DNA from: Corynebacterium ammoniagenes DSM 20306
GTDB taxonomy: Bacteria; Actinomycetota; Actinomycetes; Mycobacteriales; Mycobacteriaceae
Assembly: GCF_001941425.1 (NCBI RefSeq)
Contig: NZ_CP009244.1
Location: forward strand, 682,001 to 746,000
Length of the DNA: 64,000 nt
Reading direction: 5' to 3'
Below the pieces are notes generated by a model. The model ran no database searches. It had not been told where the DNA came from and was given only the letters and a program-made list of their open reading frames with translations. Shown here piece by piece: positions 55,414-62,939 of this stretch. The position numbers and the translations under genes are program-made. The first letter of the stretch is position 1. Each line of letters starts with the position of its first letter.

Positions 55414-55554
55414 TGTTAGCGGAGGAACCCCTTGGGTGCCCCGAAAACTGTGGACTCGTAGCTACGCTGTTTAGCGGGTTAAGACGCTACTTTTCACTGA
55501 TTATGCTGGGATTGGTTCTGGGACTCCGAAGCCGTGGTTAGAGATTTGAGAATT

Positions 55555-56133
55555 CTAAGAAGCTGCAGAAGGCTCTAAAATCTGTAGTACTTCGTCAGTG
55601 GTGGTAAGCCTCACCATGGGCGCCAAGAGGCTCAGCACACTTAGAGTCTGTTCTTGAGCTAAGTCGTTGACGGCACCGCAGGCATCCGTACAGACGATCA
55701 CGGAGCGTCCATCATCGATCGCTGCCAAAGCGGTTGCTAGAACACAACAGTCTGTAGCCACTCCGCAGATGACTAGGGGTGTTCCGAGCGGGGCTAATTC
55801 CGCAAGTTCTGGGCCCCATTTGGAAAAGGTGGGTCGTGAAATAACAGTATGATTAGCGGCGGGAAGCAAGGTTAGATCCCACTGTCGAGAGTCTTCGTCA
55901 ACTCGGAATGACGACCACCGGTCATAGTACTCAGACCATGCGCCTTCTTCTTCAGGTGCTCTCACGAACTTTGTCCAAACCACCTTGTCCTCAAACATAT
56001 TGGCAAGTTTGGCTACGTTATTTTCCACTTCCGCGTAACGAGGTATCAGCCAATCACTTCCAGCTTCGCTAAAAGCTACCTGCATATCGATTATGGCGAG
56101 CACGGGGTGGGTGGGTTTTTCAGGCGTAGTCAT
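55555..56133 (-). CDS. Isochorismatase-fold cysteine hydrolase
   Basis: 192 aa. The catalytic triad of the family is visible: Asp in AIIDMQVAF near residue 16, Lys in RPTFSKWG near 104 and Cys in GVATDCCVLAT near 137. Members hydrolyse amides or ureido groups such as nicotinamide, N-carbamoyl compounds, biuret and ureidoacrylate. Its ATG overlaps the stop of the NCS1 permease (TAATG), so transporter and enzyme are made together; the substrate is probably imported by that permease. Confidence 0.87.
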   Translation of the reverse strand: MTTPEKPTHPVLAIIDMQVAFSEAGSDWLIPRYAEVENNVAKLANMFEDKVVWTKFVRAPEEEGAWSEYYDRWSSFRVDEDSRQWDLTLLPAANHTVISRPTFSKWGPELAELAPLGTPLVICGVATDCCVLATALAAIDDGRSVIVCTDACGAVNDLAQEQTLSVLSLLAPMVRLTTTDEVLQILEPSAAS

Positions 56134-57677
56134 TAATTTGTCTCTTTGTGGGATTTGGTCGTAGGTTCTGGAGAGTCGGTATCGGTTGAGCGTCGGTTTT
56201 TAAAACTCAATTTAATATTTGAATTCTTTCCGCGAGCAGCATGAATGGCGAGATAGACGAGAACTGATGTGGCAGCTCCAATGAAGTAAGTGACATCGCC
56301 AGCATCTTCGATGAGTGGCGCGAACGGGCCAGTTCCGAGTGGAGTTGTCCAAAAGAGGGCAGATACCAAGCAGCCCGCGATCCACGCGATTACACCCCAA
56401 GCAATGCCTCTATGAGACTGCTCGAGCTCTGCGATGGCTTCGGGCATGCGGTTACGAGTTCGGACAAAATAGTCGACCAAGAGCACCGTTGTGAATGGAA
56501 CGACCAGGTACCCAAGTAGCGATAAGAAGTCGTAGAAGCTCCCATAAGGATCTCCCTGCATCAGTAGGGTTATTCCAAAACTTATGATGGCCGTAATAGC
56601 AACGCCTACGGATCGGCTGACCGGCACTCGAATAGTGAGTAACGAAAGTGCTCCGCCATAAAGGTTCATTGCACTGACTGGGATAGTTGAAATTACGACG
56701 GTCAGCATGGCGAGCCAAGCCCACGAGCCTGTCAGTTCTGCAACAGCCTCTACCGCACCGAGATCGCCAGCAAAACTCGAGACTAGGACACCGATGCTTC
56801 CCAACCAGAGCAGGGAGAGGAAGCCTCCGACTGCGGTATAAGCAACGATTTTCTTTTGTGAGGTGTTGCGTGGAAGATATCGCGAGAAATCTGAAGCAAA
56901 GGGAGTCCACGTCATGACGTAGATGAAGAAGAAACTGGAAAAGGTCACCCAGTCAGAGAATTCTCCACCTTGCGAGCCTTCGCTAGCAGCCCCGATTTCG
57001 ACCTCAGTGAGTGCTAGGACGGTGATTACCGCGAAAAGCAAAGCGAGGACGACGGTCGCAATCTTATTCACGAGATGAATGAGATTATGGCCCCACACCG
57101 CGAACAGCGATTGAAGCACAAACAGGATTAGTGACCCAATCCAAAATGGGATAGCAAAGAGCTCTTGTAGCGCTAATACTGCGAATACCGTGTTGACTGC
57201 GACCCAACCAATGGCCGAAACGTTAGTCAGAAGCGCTACTGGTGCGAAATTGGCGAAATAGCCCATCGGGCCGCGCGCTTGTACCTGCTGTGGCACTCCG
57301 AATCGTGTGCCAATACTGGCGAGTAGTCCCATGACGAGACATCCCGCGAGGCTGCCGACCGCTACCGCAGTGAGGCCTTGAACGATTGATAGGCCAAGAG
57401 AGCTTGCAAAGAACCCTGAAACGAGAACTGCTAGCACCATATTTGCGGCAAACCACAACGTGAACTGAGAACGCGGGTGTCCATGGCGTTCTGCGTCAGG
57501 AATTGTTTCAGTACCGTAGGGCTCTGCTTTCGTGAGGGAGCTGCCGTAATTTACTGTTGGCGCCGGCACAGCCCCTTCGGTCGCTTGGCTTTGTGGGGGA
57601 CGATTCGAGGTGGAGGTGGAATCGCTGTCCCCGCTTTCAGATCCTTCGATGGTTTCTCCATCTACTTGCGCGGTCAT
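56133..57677 (-). CDS. NCS1-family purine/cytosine-type permease
   Basis: 514 aa with twelve predicted membrane segments after a long, Ser/Thr/Glu-rich cytoplasmic N-terminus of about 70 residues. NCS1 features include RFGVPQQVQARGPMGYF near residue 125 and the TWTPFASDFSRYLPR segment near 258. Such permeases import nucleobases, hydantoins, allantoin or pyridoxine. Coupling with a cysteine hydrolase suggests a ureido or amide compound as nitrogen source. The 214-bp gap before it holds its promoter, which I could not define. Confidence 0.87.
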   Translation of the reverse strand: MTAQVDGETIEGSESGDSDSTSTSNRPPQSQATEGAVPAPTVNYGSSLTKAEPYGTETIPDAERHGHPRSQFTLWFAANMVLAVLVSGFFASSLGLSIVQGLTAVAVGSLAGCLVMGLLASIGTRFGVPQQVQARGPMGYFANFAPVALLTNVSAIGWVAVNTVFAVLALQELFAIPFWIGSLILFVLQSLFAVWGHNLIHLVNKIATVVLALLFAVITVLALTEVEIGAASEGSQGGEFSDWVTFSSFFFIYVMTWTPFASDFSRYLPRNTSQKKIVAYTAVGGFLSLLWLGSIGVLVSSFAGDLGAVEAVAELTGSWAWLAMLTVVISTIPVSAMNLYGGALSLLTIRVPVSRSVGVAITAIISFGITLLMQGDPYGSFYDFLSLLGYLVVPFTTVLLVDYFVRTRNRMPEAIAELEQSHRGIAWGVIAWIAGCLVSALFWTTPLGTGPFAPLIEDAGDVTYFIGAATSVLVYLAIHAARGKNSNIKLSFKNRRSTDTDSPEPTTKSHKETN

Positions 57678-57891
57678 GCCTAATTCCCCTTACCGTAATT
57701 TACTTCATGGTTCTAACAACGTGTGAGGTGCTGAACGCTTGTAAGCACGGTATCATAGGCGGGATCTGGGTTTTGCCGAGAGCCCGAAGGAAAACATGGC
57801 GATGGGCATGTTGTCATCTGAGTATGCGCAGCTAGGCATTGTGTCTAAGTGTGAGTAACTGCTCGCGTCCCTTGGCAGACCAGACGTGGAG

Positions 57892-58806
57892 CTATGTTCT
57901 GGCGAGGATAGCTTCTGCCAACACCAAGTCTTCCCAAGGCATGCCAGTGAATTTGAAAACCACTGGCTTATCGCGGCCAACTGAGGCATCACCGCGAACT
58001 ACATCGGCGAAGCTGACGAGGGAATCTTCGGCGAGGTTGCCTTCGTCGACCGCCATGACAATATCGCCGGCTTCGCGGAAAGCTGCACCTTCTTCTTCCA
58101 TGATGACGTGGGCGCGTGCCATTAGCGCGCCGGGAAGCTCGCGTGCTTCAGGGGAGTGCGAGCCCACGGCGACGATGATGGCGTCGTCGCGCACGTCGGC
58201 ATCGTCGAGCACTGGCTGCGGTGAAGTGGTGGTCGTTAAAATAAGCTCTGCATTTCGAGTTGCCTCACGAGCGCCATCGCTTCCCACGTGCTCCCAGTTG
58301 TCCAGGTCATCGGGCTGGGTGCGGCTGATAAAGGTAAAAGTAGTATCGCGAATTCCTACACAAACAGATTCCACGGTCTTTGCGTGTGCTCGGCCTTGGG
58401 AACCTACACCGAAGATGGCGACGTTGAGAGGTTCGGAAGAGTCAGTCAATAGGTGCGATATGCCCGCCAGAGAGACAGCTGGTGTGCGCAGGTTGGTCAG
58501 CGCGACACCGTCAATGGTGGCGGCAGGTTGCAGCGTCTGGCCATCGAAAAGCACATAAGTGCCGTTGACACTAGGCACGCTGGGGTCTGCTGTTTCGCCG
58601 GGAACGGCAATGAGCTTGATGCCAAAGGCGGTGGGGGAGTTCGACGGCATTAATAAGAAATCGCCGTTGGTGATTTCTGCTCTGCTTCGCGGCAAGTCAG
58701 TGGCAGGCTCAAACCCCTGCTTGAGGTAGTCACGCAGCGCCTCAACCGCATGCTTGGGGGTGAGCGCTTCTTTCACCTGTTGGGCATTAATATGAGTCAG
58801 CGTCAT
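57892..58806 (-). CDS. Ornithine cyclodeaminase/mu-crystallin family protein
   Basis: 304 aa from the ATG at 58806, with GGAAGG 7 nt upstream; the ATG at 58821 lacks a ribosome site. The NAD loop is VAIFGVGSQGRAHAKTV near residue 130, and substrate-arm residues are in GIKLIAVPG near 60. The family contains ornithine cyclodeaminase, alanine dehydrogenase, ketimine reductase and opine-type imine reductases. It follows the GntR gene on the same strand by 67 bp and is divergent from a flavin oxidase and phosphonate transporter, so reduction or oxidation of an imine of an amino compound is plausible. Confidence 0.85.
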   Translation of the reverse strand: MTLTHINAQQVKEALTPKHAVEALRDYLKQGFEPATDLPRSRAEITNGDFLLMPSNSPTAFGIKLIAVPGETADPSVPSVNGTYVLFDGQTLQPAATIDGVALTNLRTPAVSLAGISHLLTDSSEPLNVAIFGVGSQGRAHAKTVESVCVGIRDTTFTFISRTQPDDLDNWEHVGSDGAREATRNAELILTTTTSPQPVLDDADVRDDAIIVAVGSHSPEARELPGALMARAHVIMEEEGAAFREAGDIVMAVDEGNLAEDSLVSFADVVRGDASVGRDKPVVFKFTGMPWEDLVLAEAILART

Positions 58807-58873
58807 TGTGGCACCTTCCATCGTCGATTCTTGGAATCCACTCTAATTGGAAGCAGCGCCTGGCGCGGGGGTT

Positions 58874-59677
58874 TTAAGCAGAGTGCGCGTTAGGGGAATC
58901 CACAGGATGATCTTCTGCAGAATGATCTTCCGTGGAGGATGCCATCAGCGTTGCTGGTGCTGGATTGCCGCGGGTGGCGGTGATGGTGAAATTAGCAACG
59001 GTTCCGATGTAACGATCGTCGGAAGCCTCGATCGGCGTGCCATCGAGAGTAAAAGCCCGGCGACGAACCCGAAGCATAGGTGTACCTGGGGCAATGCCAA
59101 GGAGATCGGCATCATCTTTTTCTGCCGGGATGGCATCGATGGTGCGCGTGGCGTAGTTGATATCAACACCTGACTCCAACAGCCGTTGGTAGATAGAACC
59201 TGAATCAGGATCAAAGGTCAGGATGTGTTTGCCCACCTCCAGTGGGTAATTAAGGCGCTCGACCATGACAGGCTCGCCATCCATTAAGCGCAAGCGGTAG
59301 ACCGAGACCACCGGCGTTCCGACGGGAAGTTCTAAATGCGCGGCCAGTTCGGCATCCGCTGGCCGGCGCATCACGTATTGCGTTTGCTGTCCTGGTTCCA
59401 CGCCAGAAGAATGACACCATTGCGAAAAGGACAAGACGCCATCGAAGGATTGCGTGGGAACGGTATCTAATACGCGAGTGCGGCGACCTTGCCCCGAAGA
59501 GACTAGGCCTTCATTGCGCAGCGCGGTAATGGCCTGCCGGATGGTGCCCCGCGCGCAATCGAATTGGCGGCAAAGCTCTGCCTCAGAGGGAATTGCTGAC
59601 CCGGGCGGCAACGTTCCGTTTTTAATCTGCTTGCGCAGGTGCGCTGCCACTATTTGGTATTGCTGTTTACGGCTCAT
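58874..59677 (-). CDS. GntR/HutC-family regulator (PhnF-like)
   Basis: 267 aa: an N-terminal GntR winged helix (about residues 8-72, with CARGTIRQAITALRNEGL) and a UTRA effector domain (about 95-235). HutC-type regulators named PhnF often control phosphonate genes. The strong ribosome site AAGGAG precedes the ATG by 8 nt. It is divergent from the flavin oxidoreductase-phnDCE operon, and the ACTTG-N6-CAAGT element between them is a likely operator. Confidence 0.87.
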   Translation of the reverse strand: MSRKQQYQIVAAHLRKQIKNGTLPPGSAIPSEAELCRQFDCARGTIRQAITALRNEGLVSSGQGRRTRVLDTVPTQSFDGVLSFSQWCHSSGVEPGQQTQYVMRRPADAELAAHLELPVGTPVVSVYRLRLMDGEPVMVERLNYPLEVGKHILTFDPDSGSIYQRLLESGVDINYATRTIDAIPAEKDDADLLGIAPGTPMLRVRRRAFTLDGTPIEASDDRYIGTVANFTITATRGNPAPATLMASSTEDHSAEDHPVDSPNAHSA

Positions 59678-59850
59678 TGAACAAGCTCCTTAGTTGAATG
59701 GCCAGGTTGGTAACTTGTGCAGGTAGATTGCCCAAATCCCGTGGTTATGTACTTTGATTGAATCAATGATTCGCCGTTCATGACGGGCTTTGCGGCCACT
59801 TTACCCCTTTCTGGTGGTGGAATATGAACATCTAGGTTAACAGAAGTTTA

Positions 59851-59866
59851 ACTTGTTTGGTCAAGT
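59851..59866. promoter_or_regulatory. Candidate operator ACTTG-N6-CAAGT
   Basis: A perfect 5-bp inverted repeat about 30 bp before the flavin oxidoreductase start, overlapping its probable promoter. A related half TAACTTGT occurs near 59713 on the regulator side. Confidence 0.5.
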
Positions 59867-59893
59867 ATTTCTTTATGGTGTCCAGGTGGCAAA

Positions 59894-61003
59894 ATGAAGC
59901 CCATGAAAACTGATGTCATTGTTGTAGGTGGCGGCATTGTCGGCCTTGCCACCGCGTTCTTGGCCCACGAAAAAGGCCTCTCCGTCCGGGTTATCGACCG
60001 CTCGACGCAGCCGGTCGGCTCGTCCATTCAAAACTTTGGCCACGCCTGCTTTACTGGCCAGGCTGATGATGTCCAGGATATGGCCATGAAATCCCGAGAA
60101 GGTTGGAAGCGTGCTGCTGCCGCCGCCGGGCTGTGGGCGCATGAATCGGGCACGTTCATTCCTGCTGTCAGTGAGGCTGAAATGCAGGTCTTGCAGGAAT
60201 TTCACAACAAGCGCGGCGCGGAGCAAGTCCAGCTTCTGAGCAGGGAAGAGGTTGCCCAGGGTATTGGCAATCCCAAGCTACAAGCGCTGGGCGGTGCACA
60301 CCTGCCGCTGGACATGCGCGTGGATCCGCGAGAAGCTGCGCCGAAATTGGCACAGTGGCTGGCTGGGCAAGGCGTGGAATTTAACTGGCGCCATGAAGTC
60401 CATTCCGTGGCCGATGGCCAGGTGGGCACTAACCGTGGAGATTTTGAAGCCTCACATGTTGTGGTGTGCCCGAACTACCGCCTCACGCAGCTCTTTCCCG
60501 AGCTGGCAGACAAGTTTGATCTTCGCGTGTGCACGCTGACCATGGCGCTGATCGAACGTCCAGACAAGATTCCTGCCGGCCTAGGCATGCTCACGGGTAC
60601 GTCACTGGCGCGCTATGACGGGTTTACGAATGTGCCAGCTGCGGAAGCGCTGCGCGCCGACCTTCAGCAACGCGAACCGGAATTGGTCGATTGTATTGCC
60701 AACCTCATGGTCACCGGCATTGATGATTACTTGCTCATCGGCGATTCCCATGACTACGCCTACTCGCCCAATCCGTTCATTGACCAGGAAACCGCCAGCT
60801 TATTGATGGATAAAGCCACCGCGTACCTGGGCATTGAAAATCCGCGCGTGGTGCAACGCTGGCAGGGAAGTTATGCGGATTCACGGTCAACTAACCTGAT
60901 CTTGGACAATCCTGATGCTCAAACCACGGTGGCGGTTGTCGCCTCTGGCATTGGGATGACCATGTCTTTTGGCATTGCAGCGGAAATCTTGCGGCAACTT
61001 TAA
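59894..61003 (+). CDS. TIGR03364-type FAD-dependent oxidoreductase
   Basis: 369 aa of the DAO (D-amino acid oxidase-like) family. The FAD loop is VIVVGGGIVGLATAFLAHEKG near residue 8 (first 20 residues quoted in part), followed by Gly-Ser-Ser-Ile-Gln-Asn-Phe-Gly-His, where covalent or close FAD contact occurs in relatives. TIGR03364 enzymes are typically found with phosphonate genes and oxidise (N-methyl)aminophosphonates to imines or aldehydes. It precedes phnD, phnC and phnE here. AGGTGG lies 4 nt before the ATG; a second ATG follows three codons later. Confidence 0.83.
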   Translation: MKPMKTDVIVVGGGIVGLATAFLAHEKGLSVRVIDRSTQPVGSSIQNFGHACFTGQADDVQDMAMKSREGWKRAAAAAGLWAHESGTFIPAVSEAEMQVLQEFHNKRGAEQVQLLSREEVAQGIGNPKLQALGGAHLPLDMRVDPREAAPKLAQWLAGQGVEFNWRHEVHSVADGQVGTNRGDFEASHVVVCPNYRLTQLFPELADKFDLRVCTLTMALIERPDKIPAGLGMLTGTSLARYDGFTNVPAAEALRADLQQREPELVDCIANLMVTGIDDYLLIGDSHDYAYSPNPFIDQETASLLMDKATAYLGIENPRVVQRWQGSYADSRSTNLILDNPDAQTTVAVVASGIGMTMSFGIAAEILRQL

Positions 61004-61109
61004 ATTCACTTTGGTAAACGCCAGGTAGTTTGTACATTAATCTTTGGCACTAAACTAGACAAGTGGTGTGTGCATGTTTCAAGATGAGTTTTGTACGCAA
61101 AAACGAGCT

Positions 61110-61134
61110 GGAGCTGTCCTGTCTAACTAGCTCC
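61110..61134 (+). other. Small hairpin in the phnD leader
   Basis: GGAGCT/AGCTCC around a 13-base loop, 21 bp before the phnD start. It lies in the 152-bp gap after the flavin gene and could affect phnD expression. Confidence 0.3.
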
Positions 61135-61155
61135 CCGTCTAAAGGATTTCCCATC

Positions 61156-62085
61156 ATGAACCGCACCATCCGAAACTCTGCACTTGTCGCCTCGTCCCTT
61201 CTCGCAATCCCTGCCCTTGCTGCCTGTGGCGCTGGCGAAGCAGCCACCGGTGACACGTTGACCTTCGCTGCCATCCCAGCTGAATCTTCACAGTCTCTGC
61301 AGTCTGACTTCGCCAATATCGTGGAGCTGCTGGAGCAGGAAGCTGGCGTGAGCATTGAATTCCAAAACGCTTCCGACTACGCAGCAGTCATTGAAGGCCA
61401 GCGCGCCGGCCAAATCGACATGGCATCCTACGGCCCGTTCTCCTACGTCATCGCCAAGGATTCCGGCGTGGACATCGAAGCAGTCGCCGCTCCCACCAAT
61501 GACAAAGACACCGCACCGGCTTATACCTCCTTGGCCTATGTCCGTGAGGACTCCGACATCAACTCCCTGGAAGATATCGACGGCCAGGAAGTATGCTTCG
61601 TCGACGCTGCATCAACCTCCGGCTACTTGGTTCCCATGAAGGGGCTGATGGACGCGGATAAATCCATGGATGATGACATGACTCAGGTACTTGCCGGCGG
61701 TCATGACGCGTCATTGCTCTCGCTGGATTCCGGTAACTGCGAGGTTGCTTTCGCACACGATGCCATGCTGGAGACCTTGGTGGAATCGGGTCAGCTCGAA
61801 GATGGGGCAGTGCGCTCCATCTGGGAATCTGACCCCATCCCAGAAGACCCAATCGCCATTTCCAATTCCATCGACCCAGAAGTTGCTGACAAGATCACGA
61901 CCGCCCTGCGCGAGAAGGCTAATAAGCCGGCCTTGGTCGAAGCTGGCATTTGTGAATCCGAAGATGACTGCGTCTTGCCAGAACTCATTGAGTACGGCTA
62001 CCTCCCTGTCACTGACGAAGACTTCAACTCCATCCGTGAACTCTGCGAAGAAACCCAGGCCGAGGCCTGCAACTCCGTAGGTTAA
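61156..62085 (+). CDS. phnD: Phosphonate ABC transporter substrate-binding lipoprotein
   Basis: 309 aa from the ATG at 61156, with AAAGGA upstream; the longer frame starts in the leader. A lipoprotein signal with lipobox LAAC ends at Cys about residue 24. The PhnD/SsuA-like fold shows the segments ASYGPFSYVIA near residue 93, CFVDAASTSGYLVPM near 150 and GGHDASLLSLDSGNCEVAF near 183. It probably captures a phosphonate such as 2-aminoethylphosphonate outside the membrane. Confidence 0.9.
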   Translation: MNRTIRNSALVASSLLAIPALAACGAGEAATGDTLTFAAIPAESSQSLQSDFANIVELLEQEAGVSIEFQNASDYAAVIEGQRAGQIDMASYGPFSYVIAKDSGVDIEAVAAPTNDKDTAPAYTSLAYVREDSDINSLEDIDGQEVCFVDAASTSGYLVPMKGLMDADKSMDDDMTQVLAGGHDASLLSLDSGNCEVAFAHDAMLETLVESGQLEDGAVRSIWESDPIPEDPIAISNSIDPEVADKITTALREKANKPALVEAGICESEDDCVLPELIEYGYLPVTDEDFNSIRELCEETQAEACNSVG

Positions 62086-62111
62086 GCAAGACAAGAAATC
62101 AGAGGAAAGCA

Positions 62112-62936
62112 ATGGTTACTCCAGAGATGCAACGCGAATTCGACAACCAATACGCCGTGCAATTAGATAATGTCACCAAAGATTTCGGCGGGGGAGTCAA
62201 AGGCCTTGACGACGTCAAGCTGGGCTTTCGCACCGGTGAAATCACAGTTCTGTTGGGCCTATCCGGCTCCGGCAAATCGACGCTGCTGCGCCACCTCAAT
62301 GGCTTGCACGCTCCAACCACCGGTAATGTCCGCGTCTTGGGTCAAAATGTTGCCGAGCTGAAAAAGAAGGAACTTCGCGAACTACGTCGTGATATCGGCT
62401 TCATCTTCCAGGATTTCAACTTGGTCGGTCCGATGTCCGTGCTGGAAAATGTCTGCACTGGTGCACTGGGACGGCTTAAAGGTCCACGCTTGTCGTTGAT
62501 GAGCTACCCCAAGTCAGTCAAGCAGGAAGCATTGGAAACCTTAGATCGCGTGGGCTTGGCAGAACGTGCTCACCAGCGTGCGGATACCTTATCCGGTGGC
62601 CAGCAACAGCGCGCCGCGATTGCGCGTGCGTTGATGCAGCACCCCAAGATTTTGCTTGCCGATGAGCCAGTAGCCGCATTGGATCCTGTATCTTCCGGAG
62701 CCGTTATTTCCTTGTTGGAGCAAATCTGCCGAGAGGATAACCTCACCGTGATTTCCTCCCTGCACCAGGTGCAGTTGGCCATCGACTTCGCTGACCGCAT
62801 CGTTGGCCTGCAAGCCGGCAAGGTCGGCTTTGACCAGTCCACCGACGGAATGACCGCCGCGACGGCACAAGAGATTTATCAGTCGGTTGCAGTGGCACCA
62901 GCACATTCCGAAGAAATTGCAGCTGCTGGAGCTTAA
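62112..62936 (+). CDS. phnC: Phosphonate ABC transporter ATPase
   Basis: 274 aa. Walker A is GLSGSGKST near residue 54; the signature LSGGQQQRAAIARAL lies near 160 and Walker B LLADEPVAALDP near 180. The PhnC-type Q-loop region contains FIFQDFNLVGPMSV. It energises phosphonate uptake through PhnE. AGAGGAAAG precedes the ATG. The gene ends 3 bp before phnE. Confidence 0.94.
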   Translation: MVTPEMQREFDNQYAVQLDNVTKDFGGGVKGLDDVKLGFRTGEITVLLGLSGSGKSTLLRHLNGLHAPTTGNVRVLGQNVAELKKKELRELRRDIGFIFQDFNLVGPMSVLENVCTGALGRLKGPRLSLMSYPKSVKQEALETLDRVGLAERAHQRADTLSGGQQQRAAIARALMQHPKILLADEPVAALDPVSSGAVISLLEQICREDNLTVISSLHQVQLAIDFADRIVGLQAGKVGFDQSTDGMTAATAQEIYQSVAVAPAHSEEIAAAGA

Positions 62937-62939
62937 ATC

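Larger units (their letters stand above)
54967..55554. promoter_or_regulatory. iolT upstream region
   Basis: 588 bp with no gene. On the minus strand TTGACG with 17 bp to CACAAT marks a possible iolT promoter, overlapping the operator TGACGGGACA (plus strand 55075-55084). A 9-bp hairpin, GGAGTCGCC/GGTGACTCC, lies at 55388-55413, downstream of the isochorismatase-type gene. The remaining sequence shows nothing I recognise. Confidence 0.5.

Noticed and set aside
55381-55460. ydaO/c-di-AMP type riboswitch
   Set aside because: Only a hairpin and GGAGGAACC-like bases were suggestive; the conserved core is not present and no downstream gene is in the same direction.
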